This document shows, piece after piece, positions 45,501-53,569 of a stretch of DNA of 64,000 nt. Position numbers and translations under genes: made by a program. The stretch spans positions 753,808-817,807 of the forward strand of contig NZ_JAAHGO010000012.1 in the NCBI RefSeq assembly GCF_010672455.1. Direction: 5' to 3'. Origin of the DNA: Okeania sp. SIO2C9. GTDB lineage: Bacteria > Cyanobacteriota > Cyanobacteriia > Cyanobacteriales > Microcoleaceae. Below the pieces are notes generated by a model, which was given only the letters and a program-made list of their open reading frames with translations, ran no database searches and was not told the origin of the DNA. Each line of letters opens with the position of its first letter. Position 1 is the stretch's first letter.

Positions 45501-45886
45501 TTTAGGCTGTGGAAATTTTTTAATAGTGTACTAACTCATATCAAATCCGGTTGAATAGTTATTATAAAGTTGGGAAAGATGGGGAAATTGAAGTAATTAT
45601 AGAGTTATAAACATACACTGTATAACCGGATTCTATATTATACCCTTGTTCCCTTCGGTCACGAGCAGACGGACATGAGATCAGACTGCACACTGCCCTA
45701 AATACAGCTACTGAACCGACACAGCTAAAATGGTGCATTAGATGGGGAGTGTGGGGAGGGTGGGAAGTGTGGGAAGTGTGGGGAGGGTAGGGAGAAAAAG
45801 ACACCTAGAAACAAAAATAAGAGTGCACAGTTTTAGCTGTGTCAGTCTACTACACTTGTTGAAATAAGTCTTGAGGAGTCACGAAA
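45501..45886. other. Spacer with one small MITE
   Basis: Besides the element at 45539-45637, this holds a pair of GTGTGGGGAGGGTGGG-type repeats near 45750 and the promoter region of the next gene. AGGAGTCACGAAAATG provides a Shine-Dalgarno sequence. Confidence 0.5.
45539..45637. mobile_element. Small MITE, TATCAAATCCGG family
   Basis: The left end TATCAAATCCGG and right end AACCGGATTCTATA are inverted. Flanks are TCA and TTA, so the 3-bp duplication fits TNA but is not exact. Confidence 0.6.
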
Positions 45887-46246
45887 ATGCAAAGTCAGAA
45901 TATAAATTTCATCCAAAATCTGTTCCAAAGCCGCTTAACTACTCTGGAGCATATCTTAAAGTCAGCTCAAACTCATTTCTGTGATGGCGAACAGTTCCTT
46001 CAGAAGCGCATTGTGGCTGATATGTTTCCTTTTGGTACACAAATTGCTTTCACCTGCAATCAACCACGCAACTTTGCTCTGTGGTGTGACAGCAAGTCTG
46101 CGAATAATCTAGACCCAGAAGTCACATCTCTAATTCAGGCATACGAACACATAACAAACACCAAGCAACTTCTTTTAGGCATTAACGTTGAAGACGCAAA
46201 GCTAGCTGAGATTACACGCGTTGATTTAAGCCAGGGTTTCTATTGA
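45887..46246 (+). CDS. DUF1993-like protein, C-terminally truncated
   Basis: 119 residues. The DUF1993 pattern is visible: an N-terminal helix (FIQNLFQSRLTTLEHILKSA), then QKRIVADMFPFGTQIAFTCN and, further on, LAEITRVDLSQGFY. DUF1993 proteins usually run to about 165-170 residues, and after QGFY they continue with a LELPG-type segment. Here a TGA follows directly, and the DNA becomes a GGAGTAATGAGTAATGAG repeat. The protein has thus lost its last third. It may still be expressed, since the Shine-Dalgarno sequence is good, but folding is doubtful. Confidence 0.65.
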   Translation: MQSQNINFIQNLFQSRLTTLEHILKSAQTHFCDGEQFLQKRIVADMFPFGTQIAFTCNQPRNFALWCDSKSANNLDPEVTSLIQAYEHITNTKQLLLGINVEDAKLAEITRVDLSQGFY

Positions 46247-46618
46247 GTTAGGAGTAATGAGTAATGAGTTAGGAGTTAGGAGTAATGAGTAATGAGTAAT
46301 GAGTAATGAGTTAGGAGTTAGGAGGAGGATTATTGAATGCGATTACTGTATAACCGGATTTTATATAACCCCTCCCAGGAGGGGAAAACCCACATTCCGC
46401 ACTTCAATTTGTAATATCAAATCCGTTGGCTTCGGAGTAATATAATTCTGTTGATCGTCATACAATGTGTAAGGGCGAATGGCCATTCGCCCCTACAGTT
46501 CTTTAATACTGAATAACACCGATGCTACCGGATTTGATATAACATGAAAATTAGTATAAAATCAATCGCTTGTCCCTGTTGCCTGTTGCCTGCTATGTGC
46601 AAAAAGTCTATATCTTTT
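46247..46618. other. Spacer with repeats
   Basis: TTAGGAGTAATGAGTAATG runs (46246-46325), an ACCGGATTTTATATAA end near 46355, the MITE at 46415-46539, and CTGTTGCCTGTTGCC before the next stop codon. No gene is seen. Confidence 0.5.
46415..46539. mobile_element. MITE, TATCAAATCCG ends, TAA target duplication
   Basis: The left end TATCAAATCCG and right end CCGGATTTGATA are flanked by TAA on both sides. The interior carries the palindrome GGGCGAATGGCCATTCGCCC and ends in CACCGATGCTACCGG, the mirror of the start of the copy at 19801. Confidence 0.8.
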
Positions 46619-49600
46619 TCATGAGTCAATGTCTAGAGCGCTTTGCAGACAAGCCTTCATTTTTTCAGCTAAGATGCGCACACTGGGTTCTGAGAGAATC
46701 TTACTATGAGCGCCATGAATGTTATAAACCTCTAGTCCTTCTTCAGCTATACCTTCCCATCCATTTGTAGGATCGGAAGATGTTATAGTTGTATGTTTAG
46801 CTTTAAATAGAGTTATTTTACCCGGATATGAATGTGGTGTATAGCATTGAGGAGATACAGACGGAGAATTTATTTTGTGATGCTTTTTAGTAACATTAGA
46901 AGTTGATGACCTCATAGATAGATATAATTTTTTAGGAAATTTGGTAAACAACTTAGTTAACAATTTTTTGACCTTGTCAAATAAGTAAGGCAGTCTCTCT
47001 TGAGGTTCAAATAATAGAAAATTACCCCAATGAATATCGATATTTCGTATCACATTTAAAATTAATCTCTGGAAACGAGAAATATTGTTCCAGTTTGGGG
47101 GAAGCTTAACATTTGGATGTACAGTATCAAACAAAATTAACTTGGCAACCGTTTCACCCTGTGCATGAAGCTGTTTTGCCATTTCAAAAGCTACATTTCC
47201 TCCATTAGATACACCTAATAATATGTAAGGTCCTTGGGGTTGAAAAGCTTGCATTTCTTGAATGTAGTGAGCTGCTAAATCCTTCATAGGAGGTAGAGAA
47301 ACTTTTTCTTCTTTCCCTTTTTTTGCCGCTAATCCATAATTTAACCCATAAAAGGGTTGTCTTTGACCCAAATAACTTGCCAAAGGTCGGTAAAAACTTA
47401 AACCTTCACCGAGAAGATGAATAGCGAATAAGGGTGTTTTATCCCCCAGTGGTTGAATAGGTACTAATGATTGCCAAGATGATGACCATTTCTCTTCAGA
47501 TAAAATCTTCGCTAGTTTTTCAACTGTTGGAGCTTGAAACAGAGCAGCTAAAGGTAAATCTTTCTGAACAGTTTTTTCAATTTCAGCCAATAGTTTAACT
47601 GCCAAGATAGACTGTCCTCCTAAATCGAAGAAATTATTATAGATTCCGATAGGTTGGACTCCCAAAACTTTTTCCCAAATCTGAGTCAGTTGGCGTTCTA
47701 ATTCGTTGCGAGGAGCAACATAGGTATGTTCTAACGTTTGCTGAATGAGTGCATCCATCCATTTGATGATGGCATCAAATTCACCATCTTCCAAACTCTG
47801 TTTAAGTTGTAAACGTTTAATTTTACCCGTTGCTGTTCTCGGAATCGCTGATTTTTCAGTTAAAACTATATAATTGGGATTTATACCCAAGGTTTGAGTT
47901 ACTTTTCCCCGAATTTCTTTAGCTAATTTGGCTAATTGACTTTCTTCCGTAATTAGTGTATTGAAGAAAATAGCTAACTCATCAGTATCACTTTCTTGTT
48001 GTCGAATATTACAGGCAACAGTATAAGAAGGTTCAACCCCTTCAACTGCTTCGACTACTAATTCAATTTCCTGACAGGAATAATTCTTACCATTGATAAT
48101 GAGGATATCTTTTTCTCGTCCTGTCACCGTGAGGTAATTCTGATTGAGAAATCCTAAATCTCCTGTATTGAACCAACCATCTTCTGTAAAAAGTGTTCTA
48201 TTCAATGTTGGATTATTGTAATATACACCAGTTCTGTTTACACCCCAAATCTGAATACGACCAACCTCACCCTCATTGAGTAAATTATTCTGATCATCAA
48301 CAATACGAATTCCACAACCCGGTAAAGGTTTACCAATTTGTACAAATTGTTCGCCACGCTGGTTATAACCCATTGCTATCCACTCACGGTTACTGGCAAC
48401 AACCCCCGTTTCAGAAAGACCATAACCAACATTCAGGACATCCGCACCCAATCCCAATGGTTGTAACGTCTGTAAAAAAGAACGGCAAGTTTGAGGCACA
48501 ATTTTTTCTGCCCCTAAACCAATGGTTTCGATTGAAGTCAAATCCCAGTGAGGTTCGGAAATTTGCTGAATTTGCTCCATAATCTGTGTCATGGCAAAGT
48601 TTGTTAATACGCTGCCATTCACTTTGTATCGATCGACAATACCTAACCAAAGCAGAGGGTTTCGGAAAAAGCGTTCTGCAGGAAGATAAAGGGTTTGACC
48701 TGATTTCGGGTTAACTATACCAAATCCTGAAGCATTATCAAAAGGAACCCAAGTCAAGGAGCAATAAGACGGATCGGATTTTTCATTTCCTGACAAAAAT
48801 TGGCTAATAACTGTGACAGCATCAAAAGAAATCAGTTTTGGAGTACCTGTTGTACCGGAACTGGTGAGCAATAGAGCTAAATCTTCAGGTTGGTTGGAAT
48901 GGAAATTCTGACTGGGAGCAAATTCTTGAGATTTTTCGATAGTTAGTAGGTTAGGGGTAGAATCTTTGAGAATATCGTTAATTGTTTCTGTCAGATTCTT
49001 GGTGGTCAAAATTACAGGATCATCTAACCCTTGCCAAACCTGTTGCAGTTTAGCATTTTGAGAAGTTGCGTTAGAACTATTGGGAGAAATTGCCGCAGGT
49101 ACAGCGACAAAACCACCTAAAAAACAACTCCAAACCGCTGCTACAAAATCATGACAATGTTCAAGATGAATGAGAACAAAGTCTCCAGGAGATAAACCTT
49201 GTTCTTGTAAGTAACCGAGTAAGGTTGTAGACTGTTGCCAAAGCTCACCATAAGTTCGGGTTAATCCTTGATTTTCCCTCAAATCAATAAGTTTACTTTC
49301 AGAAAAGCGGTCGATTTTTTGTTTTAAGGTTTCTGCTAGGGAGGATACGAACTCAACAGTTCCCGTCACTTTTTCCCCGTAGGCGATCGCTGCTGCTTTT
49401 TCTTCTATTCCATTCTTAGAGAACCCATCTAAACCTAAACTGGTTTGTAATTGAGTGTCAATTTGTTTAAAATAATCACAACGCTTGATGTGATTTAACG
49501 TTGCTTCTTTAACTGTCAAAAATTGAGCAGTTCCTGGTCGTAGATTATAAAGAAAAGACCCATTTCGTTGAAAGTCTAGGTCAGGAACATCTTTAGGAAT

Positions 49601-50953
49601 TTGCAGTTGAGCAATTTCTTGGTTAATTTCAGCAAGTTGTCTTGCTAATTCATTAAAAAGATCCTGACCTACAGGGGTGAATTTGGCATATTTGCGCAAT
49701 TGCTCAAGTCCGATTTGCAGTTGCAAAGGAATCTTAATAAGTTGACTTTTGGTAAAGTCTAAAAGTTCGCCTGTAGGATTTGCTCGATAAACATTTAACC
49801 AGAACTGAGCAACGGGTGTATAAACATATATGGCATGGAAAATCCCTCGTAGGGGACGCAAATCCAAACGCCAAGGCGAATAATACAAATTGTTAGCTTG
49901 AGCATCTTCGACTGAATCTAACAAAAGAGGGCTATTTTGTTCAATTAAGAATAAGCGGTTGTGGTGAAACTCGTGAATAAAGTTATCAGCTAATCTATAG
50001 GGATTTTCAATCACGCTACAAATTAGAGCGCCAGAAAAATCTGAGCTACTGAGGTTGGTGAAATTTCCTACATCTATTGGTTTGAGAGCTAATACCTGCA
50101 TAAAATAATGCAATTGCTCGAAAGTCTGAGGATGATATTGCTCAATCAATGCTAATCCGTCTTTAACCAGGGTGACATATTGCCCCTGATACTTCATTCC
50201 TGCCTCAACAACTGCTTGACCATCTGGAAAAGCTGGAGAATTAAAACAATAAGGTTGAAATCGTAATTCCCGACTGGAAAGTTGAATGGTTGGGCATTTG
50301 CCTACTTTCAAATTCTCATCAGCTAATGTGGTATTTGGGGTTAATTCTAGGGTTTGTTTGTTGTTTGCAACTACAACTTCTAATTTTTCTGAATTAATAC
50401 CGTAAATTTCTATTGTTCCATTCCCTTCTAGGTAAAGAGATGTACCTGGAATCGCTACTGGTAAATGACAAATTAAAGGGGTTTTAAATTGATAGCTTTG
50501 CTGAGACAGAAAACCGTAGGCGATCGCAAAGAGCTTAAATTGATTGAGGTGAAGGATTAGTGCTTGAAGAGGTATTTTTTGTTGAATTGCCTGACAATAT
50601 TCCTGAGTAACGAGGGGTAAAGGTTTCTTAGTTATGGTTGCTGTAACTAAATCGAATGCTAATAGACACCAATGATTGGCAAAAGGATCGGACCAGATTA
50701 AGCTAAACTTTTCTGATGCTTCTGTAGCGATTTTATGATAAACTTCTAAAAATTCTTTAATCTCTGAAGTGTCTTCCTGAGAATCCGCAAATTTAGGGTG
50801 ACGCATCAGGACTTGTTGTATGGCGATCAGGGTATTAATATTTTGCTGTTGGCGATCATCAAAAAGTTTAGGGTCAGTCCAAAAAAAACTTGATTGATCA
50901 AATTTATATTGTTCTTCACTTATTTTTAGGTCTAGCTCTGTGTTGATTGACAT
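46619..50953 (-). CDS. Multidomain HEXXH - adenylation - carrier - thioesterase protein
   Basis: 1444 residues. Residues 1-500 form a HEXXH-motif domain of the kind linked to peptide modification (TIGR04267-like): the metal site is NFIHEFHHNRLFL (His327, Glu328, His331), followed by LYYSPWRLDLRPLRGIFH and VAQFWLNVY. Residues 540-1065 are an adenylation domain: LLTSSGTTGTPK, NVGYGLSETG, WFNTGDLG, GREKDILIINGKNYS and Lys1044 in RTATGKIKR. Residues 1075-1150 are a peptidyl carrier domain, with phosphopantetheine Ser1115 in FFDLGGQSILAVK. Residues 1165-1440 are a type I thioesterase: Ser1249 in GVSNGGNVAFE, Asp1276 in LFDTVHP, and His in NIHGAHSKIL. There is no condensation domain. Two precursor-like peptide genes lie just upstream on the same strand. 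I infer an enzyme that activates and attaches or releases an acyl or amino acid group on those peptides. Confidence 0.9.
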   Translation of the reverse strand: MSINTELDLKISEEQYKFDQSSFFWTDPKLFDDRQQQNINTLIAIQQVLMRHPKFADSQEDTSEIKEFLEVYHKIATEASEKFSLIWSDPFANHWCLLAFDLVTATITKKPLPLVTQEYCQAIQQKIPLQALILHLNQFKLFAIAYGFLSQQSYQFKTPLICHLPVAIPGTSLYLEGNGTIEIYGINSEKLEVVVANNKQTLELTPNTTLADENLKVGKCPTIQLSSRELRFQPYCFNSPAFPDGQAVVEAGMKYQGQYVTLVKDGLALIEQYHPQTFEQLHYFMQVLALKPIDVGNFTNLSSSDFSGALICSVIENPYRLADNFIHEFHHNRLFLIEQNSPLLLDSVEDAQANNLYYSPWRLDLRPLRGIFHAIYVYTPVAQFWLNVYRANPTGELLDFTKSQLIKIPLQLQIGLEQLRKYAKFTPVGQDLFNELARQLAEINQEIAQLQIPKDVPDLDFQRNGSFLYNLRPGTAQFLTVKEATLNHIKRCDYFKQIDTQLQTSLGLDGFSKNGIEEKAAAIAYGEKVTGTVEFVSSLAETLKQKIDRFSESKLIDLRENQGLTRTYGELWQQSTTLLGYLQEQGLSPGDFVLIHLEHCHDFVAAVWSCFLGGFVAVPAAISPNSSNATSQNAKLQQVWQGLDDPVILTTKNLTETINDILKDSTPNLLTIEKSQEFAPSQNFHSNQPEDLALLLTSSGTTGTPKLISFDAVTVISQFLSGNEKSDPSYCSLTWVPFDNASGFGIVNPKSGQTLYLPAERFFRNPLLWLGIVDRYKVNGSVLTNFAMTQIMEQIQQISEPHWDLTSIETIGLGAEKIVPQTCRSFLQTLQPLGLGADVLNVGYGLSETGVVASNREWIAMGYNQRGEQFVQIGKPLPGCGIRIVDDQNNLLNEGEVGRIQIWGVNRTGVYYNNPTLNRTLFTEDGWFNTGDLGFLNQNYLTVTGREKDILIINGKNYSCQEIELVVEAVEGVEPSYTVACNIRQQESDTDELAIFFNTLITEESQLAKLAKEIRGKVTQTLGINPNYIVLTEKSAIPRTATGKIKRLQLKQSLEDGEFDAIIKWMDALIQQTLEHTYVAPRNELERQLTQIWEKVLGVQPIGIYNNFFDLGGQSILAVKLLAEIEKTVQKDLPLAALFQAPTVEKLAKILSEEKWSSSWQSLVPIQPLGDKTPLFAIHLLGEGLSFYRPLASYLGQRQPFYGLNYGLAAKKGKEEKVSLPPMKDLAAHYIQEMQAFQPQGPYILLGVSNGGNVAFEMAKQLHAQGETVAKLILFDTVHPNVKLPPNWNNISRFQRLILNVIRNIDIHWGNFLLFEPQERLPYLFDKVKKLLTKLFTKFPKKLYLSMRSSTSNVTKKHHKINSPSVSPQCYTPHSYPGKITLFKAKHTTITSSDPTNGWEGIAEEGLEVYNIHGAHSKILSEPSVRILAEKMKACLQSALDIDS

Positions 50954-51531
50954 TACAGCTCCATAAAATTGATAGAATGACTTTACTTTTACATTTTAAT
51001 ATTATAGGAACGTTGTATACAACGTCCCTATTGGATGATATATAATCCGGCTAAAAAGTTGTCATTGCGACGGTTACTCCGTGGAAGGTTTGCGGAGCAT
51101 TCCGGAATGGATAGCAATCTCGTCAACCCCTGAGATTGCTTCCTATCGTCGCAATGACTTAATCACTAAAGTTGTCATTGCGACTGGAACGGAGTGGAAG
51201 GAAGCAATCTCGTCAACCCCTGAGATTGCTTCCTATCGTCGCAATGACTTAATCACTAAAGTTGTCATTGCGACTGGAACGGAGTGGAAGGAAGCAATCT
51301 CGTCAACACCTGAGATTGCTTCCTATCGTCGCAATGACGAGTGTTCAACCGGATTCTATATTAATCACTAATCATCCGGATTTGATCCGAGATTTTAATA
51401 AGCGACTTTGTATACAACGTCCCTACTCTTTGAGTGGATTACTTATCCATAGTTATTCATGGTTGAAGCAACTTCATTTGTCAAATTAATTGAGCCATTT
51501 TAATCTCGGTCTATTTGGGAGAAGTCTAATC
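50954..51531. other. Leader region between the small peptides and the large enzyme
   Basis: Apart from the hairpin array at 51057-51338, this contains ACGTTGTATACAACGTCCCT palindromes at 51009 and 51410, and the end of the duplicated peptide unit (GATTACTTATCCATAGTTAT). There is no further gene. The last 40 bp are AT-rich and hold the leader of the large gene. Confidence 0.5.
51039..51360. repeat. GTCATTGCGAC hairpin array inside TATATAATCCGG / CCGGATTCTATA ends
   Basis: Three units, period 90 bp in the last two (GTTGTCATTGCGACTGG at 51171 and 51261). Each is an inverted pair of GTCATTGCGAC and GTCGCAATGAC with GAAGCAATCTC / GAGATTGCTTCC inside. The first unit carries an extra TTTGCGGAGCATTCCGGAAT insertion. 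The outer ends are those of the TATCAAATCCGG family. Confidence 0.8.
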
Positions 51532-51711
51532 CTAAGAATAGCTACCCATCTCACCACCATAGCTGTAACCAGCCAGGCCACCACCACCGCGAGCAACGAA
51601 GCGAACAGCAGAGTTGCTATTTTGTTGTTGCCCTTCCATCTGCGCAATTAAATTACTGACTTGCTCTTTTTGCTCTTGGTTGAGTTGGCTATAGTTAATG
51701 CTGTTGATCAT
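51532..51711 (-). CDS. Putative precursor peptide A (Gly/Tyr-rich C terminus)
   Basis: 59 residues starting ATG at 51711, with AAAGGAAATA as Shine-Dalgarno sequence. The first ~41 residues (NYSQLNQEQKEQVSNLIAQ, then GQQQNSNSAVRFVARG) are almost identical to those of peptide B. The last 18 are different (GGGLAGYSYGGEMGSYS). A conserved leader with a variable Gly-rich end is the pattern of ribosomally made, modified peptides. There is no signal peptide or membrane helix. It is placed between peptide B and the large HEXXH enzyme, same strand. Modification is inference; I recognise no named family. Confidence 0.75.
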   Translation of the reverse strand: MINSINYSQLNQEQKEQVSNLIAQMEGQQQNSNSAVRFVARGGGGLAGYSYGGEMGSYS

Positions 51712-51964
51712 TATTTCCTTTGATTTGGGTATTTTTAATGACGACTATAATCTCAGAAAAATACAAAAGCAATAGGAAATGAGAATCTTCACCCAATCTT
51801 CATAAAACTAGCTTACTATATCCGAAAATTTACTGATATTCATGGTAGGAATTTAGAGATCAAATTTTAATATGGGACGTTGTATACAACGTCCCTATTG
51901 TTTGACTGGGTTACTTATTCATAGGTATTAATGGTTGAACCAGCGACATTTCTTAAATTATAAA
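51712..51964. promoter_or_regulatory. Spacer between peptides A and B (duplicated leader)
   Basis: The DNA upstream of peptide A (AAAAGCAATAGGAAAT and TCTTCATAAAACTAG) resembles that upstream of peptide B. The DNA following B (ACGTTGTATACAACGTCCC, GTTACTTATTCATAG) resembles that following A. Promoter, gene and 3' flank were duplicated as one unit, so each peptide probably has its own promoter. Confidence 0.6.
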
Positions 51965-52147
51965 TTATCGGCCGCCAAACTCACCGCCCATAGAACCGCC
52001 AGAACCCGGGTTCACGATAGTCTCACCGCGAGCAACGAAGCGAACAGCAGAGTTGCTATTTTGTTGTTGCCCTTCGATCTGCGCAATTAAATTGCTGACT
52101 TGTTGTTTTTGCTCTGGGTTGAGTTGGCTATAGTTAAGACTTTTCAT
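51965..52147 (-). CDS. Putative precursor peptide B (Gly-rich C terminus)
   Basis: 60 residues starting ATG at 52147. Leader MKSLNYSQLNPEQKQQVSNL and GQQQNSNSAVRFVARG are shared with peptide A. The C-terminal part is GETIVNPGSGGSMGGEFGGR, rich in Gly and Ser. The leader is amphipathic and Gln/Asn-rich. The only differences in the leader are conservative, whereas the C terminus shares almost nothing with peptide A but Gly residues. Paired with the downstream HEXXH-adenylation-carrier-thioesterase gene, this suggests substrate peptides. A structural or stress role is an alternative. Confidence 0.75.
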   Translation of the reverse strand: MKSLNYSQLNPEQKQQVSNLIAQIEGQQQNSNSAVRFVARGETIVNPGSGGSMGGEFGGR

Positions 52148-52305
52148 GGTTGTTTCTTTTTATTGGAGTATCTTTAATCACAACGATAATCTTAAAAAAA
52201 AATAAAAGCAATAGGAAATTAGAATTTTAATCAAATATTCATCAAAGCTTCATTAAACTAGGCTATATCTTCATCAAATCTTCATCAAACTAGGCTACTT
52301 TTCTC
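52148..52305. promoter_or_regulatory. Upstream region of peptide B
   Basis: Contains AAAAGCAATAGGAAAT, shared with the peptide A upstream region, and a tandem CTTCATCAAA(C/T)TAGGCTA-type repeat. A promoter here is likely but I cannot fix its boxes. Confidence 0.45.
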
Positions 52306-52676
52306 GGCGTTGCTGAAGCACGTGTATGATATTAATCCTAATTACTTAGGAGTCAACCCACCCGCGCGCCCCTCCCAGGAGGGGGAGGACTGAGTCAGGA
52401 GGAGAGAGAATTACAAAGATGAGTGTAGTTATGACGATTGGAGAATTTTTTTATCTCCAATAAAACGGATTTGATATTACAGCGGTTTTCATTTGGGTAG
52501 ACCACAGTAGGGACGTTCCATGGAACGTCCCTACAAAGTTTTGCTTGTGAAGATGTGGTTCATCAATTTGAAAAGCGCTGTAGGAGGGAAGAAATAAGAA
52601 GGAACAGTAGTAGAAGAGAAAGTTTTTTGCTCGCCCTCTGATCCTGAATGATATCATACCTCAAATCAGCAACGCC
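52306..52676. mobile_element. Composite repeat element with GGCGTTGCTG / CAGCAACGCC ends
   Basis: Outer ends GGCGTTGCTGAAG and AAATCAGCAACGCC resemble those of the 8-bp-duplication MITE. Inner ends GTATGATATTAATCC and AATGATATCATACC match the nested element at 41609. Flanking bases do not form an exact duplication. The interior includes a GGGACGTTCCATGGAACGTC palindrome. Confidence 0.6.
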
Positions 52677-53569
52677 TGAAAATCAACTATATTAGCGTGT
52701 CTTTATAGAACCCATTTGAGATCTATATAATTATGCTAGTCAAGTCTTTTCGTGCATCAATTTTGACCGAAAATCATCTGAAAGAGTGTTGAATTTTTTT
52801 TTATTATTTCTCCCCACATCTTCCCTCTTTCCTCTTACCTCCTGTCTCCTGATCTCCTGTCTCCTGTCTCCTGTCTCCTGACTCCTAGCTAACGCGTATA
52901 TTTATGAAGATACGCTTAGGGGTTCTATATAAGTTATGATAATTTTTTCATTCAGGCGATCGCTATAAATTTTCAAGCGTTAGCAGAGCTTTGCGTCAGC
53001 AATCGCCTGAATTAGTAGGCGCTATATATAGTGTATTTGCGTAAGTCATATCATGTCCGGTAGCATCGGTCTTGTATAGTAAATAGGCAACAGGCAACAG
53101 GCAACAGGCAACAGGCAAGAAAAAAACTTAAATTTCCTGCAAATATCCACGCCAACTTTTACACAAACGATACCAACGGACATGATATCATGATAAATTT
53201 AGGCGCAAAACCCTCCCTGTTAGCTGTTCGCATCCATTCAGTTTCCTAGAAGATGTGTTACGGTCGCACTCCCCTCTTCAAGAATTTAGAATTAAGAATG
53301 CGCGAATTTAGAATTACCTCTCCTTGAAAAGAAGAGGATTGGATTAAAAGGAATTTTTTTCTTCTCTTGGTCGAGGGATGGCGAGGTCTCGGAGCCATAT
53401 CCAATCGACTCCTGTGAAGAAAAATTTTCATCTCTTTGTCAATCCTCTCCTTGAAAAGGAGAGGTAATTATTCATTATTCATTATTCATTATTAATTGTT
53501 GAAACCTACCACCTAAGAACTTGATGAACGCACTACCCGATCGGGCGTGATACTAAGTGCAATTTCTAC
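52677..53569. other. Long repeat tract before the GTPase gene
   Basis: CTGTCTCCTGTCTCCTGTC repeats (52840-52890), the MITE at 53049-53187, two joined partial copies of the ACCGAAAAATT repeat with a GGTCGAGGGATGGCGAGG palindrome (53310-53470), and ATTCATTATTCATTATTC. No gene is seen. Confidence 0.5.
53049..53187. mobile_element. MITE with TATCATGTCCGG ends and TCA target duplication
   Basis: The ends TATCATGTCCGG and CGGACATGATA are flanked by TCA on both sides. The interior shares AAATTTCCTGCAAATATCC with the copies at 3071 and 57332 and contains AACAGGCAACAGGCAAC repeats. Confidence 0.85.

Noticed and set aside
46570-46770. Plus-strand frame opposite the end of the large enzyme gene
   Set aside because: It is antisense to the thioesterase region, whose motifs are well supported.
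51057-51338. Regularly spaced repeats that could be taken for a CRISPR array
   Set aside because: The units repeat along their full 90 bp with no unique spacers and are inverted pairs. There are no cas genes.
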